From Varanus komodoensis (lineage: Eukaryota > Chordata > Lepidosauria > Squamata > Varanidae): DNA of 64,000 nucleotides. The position numbers and the translations under genes were made by a program. The notes beneath the pieces were generated by a model, which ran no database searches, was not told the DNA's origin, and was given only the letters and a program-made list of their open reading frames with translations. Location: the NCBI RefSeq assembly GCF_004798865.1, contig NW_025336598.1, positions 32,548,716 through 32,612,715 on the forward strand. Reading direction: 5' to 3'. Positions within the stretch are counted from its first letter, which is position 1; each line of letters opens with the position of its first letter. Shown in pieces: positions 47,481-59,400 of the stretch.

Positions 47481-50400
47481 GATGGGGGGCCCACCAGGCC
47501 TGCCGCAGGCTGGGTGAGATAAGCGGTTGCTGCCACCCTTGCTGCTGCCATAGGCATGGGCGCCGACAGCATTCCGCCCCAACCCGTTGGGGTTTTCGCT
47601 TTGCCGAAATGGTGCAAAGCCGTGCGGGTGGTGCCAGTGGCTATTCCCAAGCACCTTCCCGGGCAACAAGGGACACAAGAACAGAGGCTTGGCTGGCCCT
47701 GGGAGCGGGTGGCTCCTTTCTGCCTACTGAGCCCTGGTGGTGTTGTGTGGGCTGCCTGGCCCTGCTGAGTGAGCAGCCAGCCACGAGAAGCCGCGCGGTC
47801 GGCCACATCCCCACTCATCTCCACTCATCTCTGGTCTGGGAGCGGGGATAACAGCAGCAGGGCAATGAGGCCAAACATGATGGGCCAGATTACAGGGATA
47901 TATGTCCCCAGTATTGGGGATGTTGCAGTTTGCTTGTACAGTACCAAACTAAGGCTGTGATCCTATACTTTACTACTTAGGAAGTAGCCCCCTATTTCCT
48001 GTGTTCAGTTACCTGGGAGTAAGCACTATTAAACTGAGTGAGTTTTCCAAGCCAAATGCTGTGAAAGTGTAATAAAATAAGTTCTAGCTAAACAGCACAA
48101 TTTTGGCACTGTGGATTCATAATCAGACATATAACAGGCTTGTTAGATAGTTAGCCCAGGGTAATCTTGAAAGCTAAGCAGGGTCTGGTCTGGCTGAAAT
48201 TTGGATGGGTGACTTAAATGTTGTGCACTGCCCAGAGAGTTTCAGTTATGGACAGTACAAAATTTTATATAACAACAACAGTTAGTAGCAAAGCTCCTAG
48301 GATCACTGCAGAAGAGTCAGTCACTGATACATTGCCTCCTTTTTTCTGTTGCTATTATTGTACTTTTGACTTACCCACTGGGGGACCATAGGATCTCAGT
48401 TACAGTGCCACATGATCCAGCACAGCGATGGCCAGCTTACTCTGCCTGACTAAAATGTTAGCTATATTTTCATTAGAATAAGCTCCATTGAACAAACCTG
48501 TATGACATCTGATAACAATGTATAATTTTAAAGTAGGGGTGGGGAACCTGTGGCCCTCCATTGAAAGGCAGCATGAAAAGATCAGGCCTACAGAACATAA
48601 ATAAAACTACACATTCTAATTTACGTTCTGAACTTCCTCCATCACCATACAAGTCTATTTAAATATGCCACTCAACCCCATCTGTAGCTTGCAGTGGTAG
48701 AGTCCAAGAAACAGCTTTATTTTACCTAATGTGTAAATAATCCGTATTAAAAGGTGTGGGGAAAACATATGCATTCTAAATCAATTGCCCAGATTTCCAC
48801 ATCTCAGTTACTTTGAACAATATAGGTGACAAGCTACTTCCCGAGATGAAACCTTTCACTACAAGCATGGAATAAAATGTTAGTAGTCTAGGTTTTAATC
48901 TTGATTTTTTTCAGAATATTTTGTGATCACTATCTTGTTTAATGAGTACATGAGCCAACATACAAAGTACTTATACTGTAAAAAGTTGAACATTTTGTAC
49001 AATAAAACAGGGATTAATACTAAAACCAGAGAGGAGCATTAACTATCAAAAGCTCAACAAATCATGTAAAGTAGCTGTGGACAGGAGGTAGAATAACAGA
49101 TATTTTAGACTTTCAACTCCCAGAAGCATCTGCCAGCATGGCCAGTGGTCTCACATTTTGGGAATTGAAGTCTCAAGCACTGTAGAGCTCTAGGTTATAC
49201 CTGCCCCTGAAATAAAGGAACATAAAGTACAGACGAGTTTAATTTCACTGGGAAAAGAGTTCTACAAGCCAAGTGTTGCTCTACAAAAGAACCTGTTTTG
49301 CGTATCTATCAACCTTACCTCTGTAGGAGGTAAGACAGGGTAGGAAAAGAAAGCAATAAGTCATGAATTGTATTGAATGTGACTTGTATTGACACAATGA
49401 ATATGTCTGCATTGTGAGTTGTTTTACAGAAATGTCACACTCCATCTCCCCTAATGCGTCACACCCATTTTCTTCTTTTAACCAGATTAAAGCTGTGGAA
49501 GATACTCGAGAGAATGGAGAGGCAGTGAGGGAACTGTTGTACAGAGTAATGCAAAAGAAGCACTGGTTTTCACCATTTCTGCAAGCACTGGAGGAAGCAG
49601 GACACCCACACGTTGCAGCCGAACTAAGAGGGCACAAAAATGGTAACACTACGATTTCAGGGTTTTCAGAACAATCATGTCCAATCATTCCTCACAGAAC
49701 TTTGCCCATCAATAGGCCAAGCCTATTGCATGCCTGCTCAGAAGTAAGTCCCACTGAGTGCATGAGTGTACAGGAACATGGGAAGTTTGCCTGGCATTAA
49801 TCAGAAATCTGGTCCATCTGTCCCACTGTGGTGGGTGCCGACTGGCAGCAGTTCTCCTGGAATCCAGGCAAGAGACCCCCACCCTCTGCCCTCACATTAT
49901 ATGGAGAAGCCAGGCATCAAGGCGGGGAATCTTCTGCAAACAAACCCTGTGCTCTGTCACTTAGCTATGGCCCCCACTGTGTTGCATCTCACAGAGTATT
50001 AGGTTGCTGCTTCAGAATAGCAGTTTATGGTTACACAGTCTTTGGGCAAACAAGCATGTGAGGAAAGTGTATGTGCAAATGTTGACAGGAAAGAAGAGGA
50101 AGGCTGCACTCTTAAACAGACTGACATGGGAGTAAGCCCTACTGAATTCAGCAGGACTTATTTCTGACTAAACCTACATAGGATTGTACTGTAAGGTTGT
50201 CATGCCAAAGAAATACCTGTTGTGAGCTGATCCCTTCCCTCTTTATTTCTGGTTTCAAGCTCAAGACAATGCTTTGAAATGCAGTTCTTTTCTTGAAACG
50301 CAACAGATTGCAGAGCAGTATGAACTCGAAATAGCCTTCTACCAAAGTTGAGGAAGATCCTTCTGCCCATGTGAAGAGTTGAATCCAAACTAGAAACTCC

Positions 50401-53400
50401 CACTGTTCCCATCCGCAGGGTGGTGCTTGCTGCTGGAGAACCAGGCAGAGCAAGCAGCAAAGCCCTTCCAGCTGTGCAGCTTGTTTCTCCTGATGCCTCC
50501 TTATTGGGTCCATCAGTGGGTCTTGCATATGCTTCTCTCCGCTCCTGAAAACTCTTCCATCCCTTCCTCCCCCCTTTTTTTGAGTAAGTTTTATTCTTAA
50601 TAAACCTAGAAAAAGAGAGAGAGAGAGAGAGAGAAACTAAAAAGACCATCAATCATCAGAAACATCAGACCTACTGGGTCAGGCCCCCCCCACATTTTTT
50701 CTTTTTATGTTAAACTATAAACATATTTAAATCTATGCATAGTCCCGTTTCTCTAGCCAATGATAAAAAGAGTCCCAAGTTTGATAGAAGTCTGTATCTT
50801 CTTTCTCCTTCAGAGACAAAGTCAATCTGTCCATTTCTGCACAGTCCAAGATCTTTTTTAGAATCAGTTCATTGGTAGGTGGCTCTTCTCTCTTCCAGTG
50901 CTGGGCAAATGCAATCCTCACCACAGTAGTTACATGTAGAGTCAAATACATTCCTTGTTTACCAACGCCATCAGGTACAATGGCTAATAAGAAAACTTCA
51001 GATTTGAATGTTAGAGGTTTTTGTAACATTTCCTCAAGCCATTTGTGTATTTTAATCCAATACTTTTTTGCCTTATCACAAGTCCACCACATAGGATAAA
51101 AAGCACCGAATTTGTGTTTACATTTCCAACATCCATTTGACATATTTGGAAACATCTTAGCTAACCTATTTGGTGACAAATACCATCTATAAAACATTTT
51201 ATACAGGTTTTCTTTGTATGAGGTTGCTAATGTTACTTTAATATTTCTTTCCCACAGCTTTTGCCATTTCTCTAATTCAATATTATATCCAAAATGTTGT
51301 GCCCACGTTATCATAGTTTCTAAAACTCTTCCATCCCTTCTAAAGCAGGCTGACTCTCCTAGGCTGCCTGAGAAACTTCATTAGGCGCCCTTGAAAATTC
51401 AGCGCGCTCAGGCCCATTTTGCTCTTGCACCTTCTCCTCCGCAGAATCCATCCTGTGATGAGCAGGAGCCGGGGCCACTCTGTGTACTCCCTGGGAATAA
51501 GCGCCATTGAAAACAGTGAGGCTTAAACTGAGATACATGTAGACTGTAGTTCTGTACCCCTGTCTTTGAGCGCAATACTACTTACTTCTGAATAGACATT
51601 ACTATTTTTGTCCTTTAAAATAAGCAGCTATTTTGGATTACAGGTTTTTCCCCCTAGCACTTTGCATTGTTCTTAAGAATATCTGCACCCTGTGCCATTT
51701 CCTTTTGGCTTTATTTCTGGCAGAAAAACTACCACCCTATATTGGTATCAAGGCATTAACTGCCTTCTGTCTGCCCAACACTAATCTTCTGCCACTGTGT
51801 TAGAGCACAGCTTTCCTTAAGCAGCCCAGCTTATCAAAACTTCCCAGTGCTAGAGGTTGCTCCCTCGACGGCAAATGCAGGAGAGGACAGAGACCGTGAA
51901 TGAAGCATTGGAAGCAAGGGAGATAAGCTCAGCAAAGCCAGATGCTGAGCTTGAAAGTGGACTAAGAGTAAAATGCATGAATAGAAGAAACCAATGAGGA
52001 AGGCAACAAATTAGGCCAGTGAACACTACAACCAGATACAAGGCAAAAGCCTGATGCATATTGCTCCATGTTTGTGCATGGAAGGTTGGAATAACTTGGA
52101 ATTTTATAAAACTGAGAAAGAAGCCACACTGTTAAACTTTAATGGTCAATTGACTTAGGTGGAAATCCTATATTCACTTACCTGATAGTAAGGTCCATTG
52201 AACTCAATATGACTCATTTCTGAGTAAACAGGTACATGCACTGTTAAGAGTTTTAACCATAGATTGTATACATTTCATCTTTGGAAGTTTATAAAAAAAC
52301 ATGTACCTAGGATTTCTCCTTACCTGGGCAGACAACTACTTCAAATTGTGGGGCAGGCCTGGGGAGATTCTTATCAGAAGAATAGCCTAGGATAAAGGTT
52401 ACATTGAGCTTTGTACTAGACATGGAGCTATCTGTCTGAGATGTTTCCTTTTTGAGATGTTGGACTGAGCCCCAATTATTCTTCATTGCTGGTTATTCTG
52501 CCTAAATCTGATGGGAACTGCAGCCAAACAACATCTGGAGAGTTACTTATTCTCTGCTCCAATCTCAGGGGGTTGTCTTAGCTTATGATGTATCTGTATA
52601 ATTGTGTTGCTCCATGTTCTATTTTGTGCACTTGCATATAGAAGTTCCATTGTAATCAAAAGAATGCTTCTCTTCTGGATTGTAACTTTTATTTTGTTTT
52701 AACAGAACCTTGTGAAAGGGAGACCTCTTCAGATAATCTTACTACAAGTGATGAGGCTCTTGCTTCTGCAACTCAGGAAGATCTGAAGCAGGATGCTAAG
52801 CTGCAGCCCAATGTGGCTGATGAGGAGAATGCCTCAGGGGAATCATTTGGAGAGGCCTCAGCAAGTTCAGGTGACCTGTCAACCTATATGTTTTATAAAT
52901 CTTTTCACGCCACTGATTCATCTAGAGCTGAATGAAGCTGCTCTGAATCAGTGGTCTGCCTGATTCTGGGGTCCATCTTAGGCACTCCATGATGTTGGGA
53001 GGGAGCATTTCAGGAGTTGGGGGTATTTTCTGTAAGAGCAGCAAGAAAGGCAAGTTTCTGTTCTCCTATCCTCATTTTTACCTTACCTTTGATGATTAAA
53101 ACATGTCCCTCTGGCAACTCTGCCAATGGCTGCTGCCACAGCTGACAACTTTTAAATACAGTTAAAGGAAAAGCATTGTGCAGTTAAAAGGAAAAGGAAA
53201 ATAAGGAAACATTGGAGAAAACGTTCCCCTTACACACTGCCTCGGCTATAAACACCATAAATAACAACCTGGAAATGTTTTCCTAGATTGATCCTTCAAA
53301 CTGGGCCAATGAAATGGTGCAGCCATTTTGATACATCCTTGAGTCAGGTATACAAATGACAAACGGAGAGCTGGGTTTCTAGTAGATTTTCATGTCAGCA

Positions 53401-56400
53401 AGTCCATGCAGTCGCCCATGCGCTCCTGCGCTGTCTGATTCCACCGCCCACCCAGTTTTCTGTGCTTCCCCCGCCAGCCCGTTCTATGACTATTCAGCAT
53501 ACTCAGTTCTCTTTGGGTTACCTTCCTTAAGGTTTCCAACGCAAGGAAATTTTCTGTATCCCTGAGAGTCTCACATCTCAATCTGTTGACACCACCCTTG
53601 TTTGTGGCTGCTGTCATTTTGGCTACAAAAGCAGTAGCTCATTCGAGAACAAATCAGAGTTAAAATAGAAGGTGATGAGGCTGATTTTTTTCTGCAGCAG
53701 AGCTAAATAGGGAGAAGGCATGAAGGCTCAAACCCTCAAAGTCTGTATTCTTTATTTTATATGCACAGTACATTGCATACTGCTTTACATACATTAACTT
53801 GCTTGAAACCTTACAACAACCCTGTGAAAAAATAGATTACTTTTTCCAGCAGAGGGAGCACTTTGTAGTGAACTAAATGCAGTCCTTTGACTTGGAGCTG
53901 GATGAATTACATTTGGCTTTGCATTCCCCGCTGCCTGAGTGGTAGGAAGTCCACAGTTCTCCACTTCATAAAGATGTGGTACCTTTAGCAGTAATCTACA
54001 AAATGGGAACAATCTACAAATGGGAAACAAACATCTGTATAGGTAGTAATAATCCCACAGTGGTCAGTCCAGCTGCCTGATACAGAACAGCCTTCCCTAA
54101 CCTGGCACCCTCCAGTTGCATTGAATTACAAGTTCTATATTCCCCAGCTAGCATGGGAAGCATAGTCCAAAAAATCTGAGGAGAGTGCAGGTTGAGAAAT
54201 TCTGTGACCTTAAGTCTCTTCTGCTATCCAGAATCCTTTGAGCAAATTTTGGGCCTGACAGGACTCCTACAAAGAGAGGCCAGGTTTCAGGGAAGATGGG
54301 AGGAAGAAGGAGGCTGGGGACTCCAAAGAAAGGAAGCAGTGGGAAGGAATTGAGGTGCATGTACACTAATGCTAGGAGCAATAAGCAGGAAGAGCTTGAA
54401 GCTCTCCTGGGAATAGGAGGGTATGACCTGGTGGGGATCACAGAAACTTAGTGGGATGAAAGGCAAGACTGGAATGTAAACATAGAGGGGTATCGCCCTT
54501 TTAGAAAGGACAGGAAGGAAAAGAGGGGTGGGGACATAGCTTTATATGTCAGGGAAGGATAGGATGCTGTGAGATAGAATGCAGCACAGATGAGGATTTG
54601 GTAGAGGCAGTCTGGGTGAAACTTAGGAGTTTTGACAGGGAAAGAGACCTGACAGTGGGGGTATGTTATCTCCCTCCAGGTCAACTTGAGTCCCTGGATG
54701 ATGTCCTGACAGGCCAGACTCTAAGGATATCTCGGGGGAGAGACACAGTAATTATGGGAGATTTCAATCTCCCGGATATTACTTGGGAGACTCACTCGGT
54801 GGTGACAGCCAGGTCATGTCGCTTCCTAGAAGCTATAGAGGGAGGGTTTTTCACACAGAGGGTCCGAGAGGCAATGGGGGGGCATCCTTGACTTGGTCTT
54901 GACCAACAGGGAGGAGCTGATTGATGAAGTACAGATTAGGGGAGCTCTGGATGCGAGTGATCACTCCATCCTTTGCTTTGAGATCAGGAAAGGGAACGTG
55001 CAGCAAGTCGAGCACTAGAAGCTGGGACTTCCAGAGGGCCAACTGAAGGCCAGACTGGGGAAAGTCTCCTGGGATAGGTTACTGGAAGGCAAGCAAGTTG
55101 AGGGCTGGATGGCACTCAGAAGGGAGGTTTTGGAGGCGCAAGCCTTGACAATACCTCTAGTTAGTAAGGTGGGGAGGTGGAGGAGAGCGCCACCATGGAT
55201 GCGAAAGGAGGTGGTTAAAGGAATTAGATGCAAGAGGAACCTCCATAGGAAATGGGTACTGGGGCAAATAGACAAAAGGGTATACCGGGAAAGGAGGCCC
55301 GTTGCAGAAGGATTCTTCCCAAGGCTAAGGCTGATTATGAGCTGAGACTTGCAAAGAATATCAAGAGCAACAAAAAGGGCTTCTTTCAGCATGTAAATAG
55401 GAAGAGGAAGGGGAGACAAGTAGTGGGACCACTAAATAACGAGGAAGGAGATCCAGTGACTGATATGAGGGAACAGGCACAGATGCTAAATGACTATTTC
55501 GCCTCTGTGTTCTCCCCAAAGCAGGACGGGGGATATCCGCATAGGAGATTAGATGAGGCCTGGGACTTAGGGGCACAGATTAGAGTCACTTCCCAGAAGT
55601 TGAGGGGCTCCTCAGGGCATTGGACATTACAAAGGCACCAGGCCCTGACGGGTTAAACCCAAGAGTACTTAGAGAGTTGGCAGGGGTTCTCTCACGCCTG
55701 CTGGCCTCCATTTTTGAGAACAGGTGAAGTTCCAGAGGACTGGAGGGTGGCGTCAGTGGTCCCAATTTTCAGAAAGGGTAGTGGAGAGGACATGGGGAAT
55801 TACAGACCAGTTAGCCTTACGTCCATTGTAGGAAAAACAATGGAAAGGCTCATAATAGCAAAAGATCTAGTGATGCTAGATAGGAGAGGGAGACTGGCAG
55901 CCACACAACATGGCTTCCATAAAAACAGGCCCCACCAGACAAATCTTGTGGAATTCTATGACAAGGTTTTGAGGTGGCTAGATGGAGGGGATGCAGTGGA
56001 TGTGGTTTACCTGGATTTCAGCAAGGCCTTTGACAAAGTGCCCCATGATATCCTGGTTGAGAAACTGAGGAGTTTTGGGATAGACCAAAGCACTGTCTGA
56101 TGGATTAGCACATGGTTGATTGACTGAAAGCAGAGGGTAACTGTTAGTGAGGAATCATTGGGATGGCGGCCAGTGACAAGCGGGGTCTCCCAGAGCTCTG
56201 TCCTGGGGCCGATCCTGTTTAATCTTTTCATCAATGACATGTTGACATGGAAGAAGGGGTGAACAGTCTGCTGATCAAATTCGCAGACGATACTAAAACT
56301 GGGCAGTGGCCACAACTGAGGAGCAAGTACTCCAGATCCAAAAGGATCTGGACAGACTATGGAAGTGGGCAGGAGACAACAGGATGGCGTTCAATGTGGA

Positions 56401-59400
56401 TAAGTGCAAGGTCTTGCACTTGGGGCATAGGAATAGGTGTCATAAGTACAGGTTAGGGGACAAGTGGCTGGAGAGCAGCACTTGTGAAAGGGACCTTGGT
56501 GTGCTGGTTGACTGCAGGCTAAACATGAGTCAGCAGTGTGATGCGGTGGTCAAGAGGGCGAACGCCACCCTTGGTTGCATAGCCAGAAGTGTGGCTTCTA
56601 GATCGAGAGAGGTATTACTACCACTCTATATGACTGTGATGTGCCCACAAGTGGAGTATTGTGCTCAGTTTTGGGCCCCTCATTACAGGAAGGATATAGC
56701 CAGGTTAGAGTCGGTGCAGTGTAGGGTCATAAGGTTGGTGGCCAGTTTGCAGGGGATTCTGTATGAGGCGAAACTGCAGGATCTGGGTCTCTTCAGCCTG
56801 GAGAAGAGGAGACTCTGAGGGGATCTGTTGGCGACATACATGTATGTGAGGGGATGTCACATGGAGGTGGGTAGAGACCTGTTCTCCCCTGCAGAGGAAG
56901 GCAGGACGCGCTCCAACGGAGCAAAGCTCAGGGAACCAAGGTTCAATTTAGATGCCAGGAAGCACTTCCTGACAGTTAGGACCCCAAGGGTATGGAATGG
57001 GCTTCCACGGGAGATGTTTGAGGCCCCATTGGTGAGGATGTTCAATGATAGGCTAGGCATGCACATGGTAGGCATGTCGTGAGCAGAGCCGGCTGAAGCC
57101 GGGGGTCAGACTAGATGGCCCAGGAGGCCTCTCCTGACTCGCTCTGTTAGTATGTTTCTAAATATTTCCTGCTTCAGACTTTCCACCCACACCAGCCTTC
57201 TATATGGATGTGTGCATTGAAAGGAACTAGTCCCAATTGGTGCCATATTTCCAAAAGACAAAATCTCTCCCTGGATCCATTCATATCCAGTGCGGTGTAG
57301 AGGTTAAGAGTGTAGGACTGGGATTCAGGTGACCTGGCTTCTAGTCTTTGCTCAGCCATGGGGTCAGTCACAGGCTCTCAGTCCAACCTACCTCACAGGG
57401 TTGTAGGGATAAGATGGAGAGCAGGAGGAAGAGAATGATGTAAGCTGTTTTGAGTTTCTTATAGAAAAAAAGCAGGATATAAATTAAATAAACAAATTCT
57501 TTACTCAGTATATTTTACTGTATTAGAAGGCAAAGTGTGCCACTACATTACTGTCCTCTACCACCATCCCTGTCCCTCCCTACTTCATGAAGAATTTACT
57601 GTTGGCATCAGTTTTGCTTGTCTTCGCTGCTTGCTATAGAAAATTGTAGAAAGTGCGGTGGAGCAAAGGGTCACAGAAGAAGCTGAGCTGGTTTTACACT
57701 CACATAGACCTACTACTCATTTTTTTTTAAGTTTTTTTAGAAGATAGTCCTTTGTACGTTTATGTAGAGGTATGTCCCACTGTGCTCAATGGGGCTTCCT
57801 TCCCAATAAGGGGGTTTAGGATTGTCATCTAAGCCACTACAAAGAGTGAAAAGGGTTGCAGTCAGCTTTGAATCCAGTTAAATGTATCTGCTCTAGTGCT
57901 ACAGAGTGGTTTGTTAATGAAATGTTGTGGTGAACTAGCAATTTTAAATTTTCCTTTGTTTCTGGCATGGACCGCTGACCCTAGTATTGCAGGGTCAGTG
58001 GGCCGTGCCAGAGCACAAAAAAGCCTCCAAAAGTTGCTCACCCCTCCAGTAGACCTTGTCCATATGGTTGTGGTGGGCAATTGGTAACCCTTCAAATATT
58101 TTTGCCCGTAGCTCCCAGGTTCCTTCACCATTGACTACCAGTTGCACACTTGTATCATAAGCAAAGGTTCATACAGTTACGATGTTCAAAATTGTGTCCC
58201 AGACATCTGGCAAGACTGAGAACCAGTAACTCTAGTGGGACAAGAAGCATAGAAAGTATGTCAGAGCGGGTACATTGGAAATGTTTCTGATTTGCTTTGT
58301 CTGTTTCAACTATGAGGTAGTAGCTTCTGCATCAGGTGTGTGAACTGAAATTTCCCCTTTACTTGTTTTATAGGAAATAAGATTCGGGGGAGTGGGAAAG
58401 GGGGCTGCTGTGATATATCAAAGTTGAGAGTACTGTAACCTAAGACTGAAATAACTGTATGCCGTGACACATTTAGACCTCTATAAATATTTTTTTTGTC
58501 TACCAGAATTGCATGTCAGTTTTCTAGGTGCAGATGTCAGTGATAAGAGCGAAAGCTTTGGACAGATAGCCACGTCAGTGATGATTCATGTATGACTTTC
58601 TCCATTGTACTCTAGTAAGCATGAAATAAGATCTAGAAGCAAATGTTCACTGGACTTGTTGGGACCAAATCTTCATGTGCATGACCAGATAGCGCTGCTA
58701 CTGGGGCATCGATATTGCTGTGTTTTTGATTTGGCTGTTTGCTATGTCAGATGGAACCATAGATTGTAACTGAGGCTGCGGTCCTTAGATAATGAAGGAA
58801 TAAGCCCCATTAAGCTCAGTGGAGCTGAGTTGTATGTTTAGGAATATGCCACAAAGCATTTTAGCTGCTGGGGCAGCTTAAGGGTATTGCTCTTAGTCTC
58901 CTCCTGTCAAGCTATCTGCTTCAAATTATCAAAAGCCTTCTTTGAGCCAGTCGACCACGCTTTCTTTTTGGTGTATTCTTGCAGCTTTTGTATAATACTT
59001 GATCCTGTGGCTTCTGTAACATCTAGCCCTGCTCATCATAGTTGTCTAAGGGACTATATTGCTTACTATTTTCTCTGCAGTACTTCTCTCATGAAGCTTA
59101 TAGCATCCTTCCTCGACTTGGTGCCCTCCAGAATTTTTGAGAACTGTAGTCTAAAGCACCTGGATGGCATTAGGTTGGGGAAAGCTGGCTTAAACAAGAA
59201 CAGAGCAGCAGCAGGGAACACCTGACTGCCTAAATACAACTAAATCTAGTGCCACCTGGAAATTAAATTGTCAGAGCTATTCACACGGTGTCTTGAGCAA
59301 AACATCTGAGAAAGACTATCTGAGTTTACTGCTAATTCAGGATCAGAGGAAGAGGGTAAATTCTGCTTCCCCACAGCAAACCTCACCCCCTTCCAAGTCA

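Larger units (their letters stand above)
47263..49485 (+). other. IFIH1 intron 1 (2.2 kb)
   Basis: GT-AG borders. The first 500 bases are still GC-rich. It contains a palindromic repeat at 47952, a 5S-derived SINE at 48160 and a CCAGATGTTG-family repeat at 49095. Confidence 0.8.
49643..52705 (+). other. IFIH1 intron 2 (3.1 kb)
   Basis: GT-AG borders. It is filled with a tRNA-like SINE, palindromic repeats and an L1 insertion with clean target duplications at 50567-51321. The 50200-50545 stretch shares a short block with 45830-45860. Confidence 0.8.

Noticed and set aside
48160-48215. Possible 5S rRNA gene
   Set aside because: Only the internal promoter half resembles 5S rRNA. The 5' third is missing and an L2-like tail is attached, so it is a SINE.
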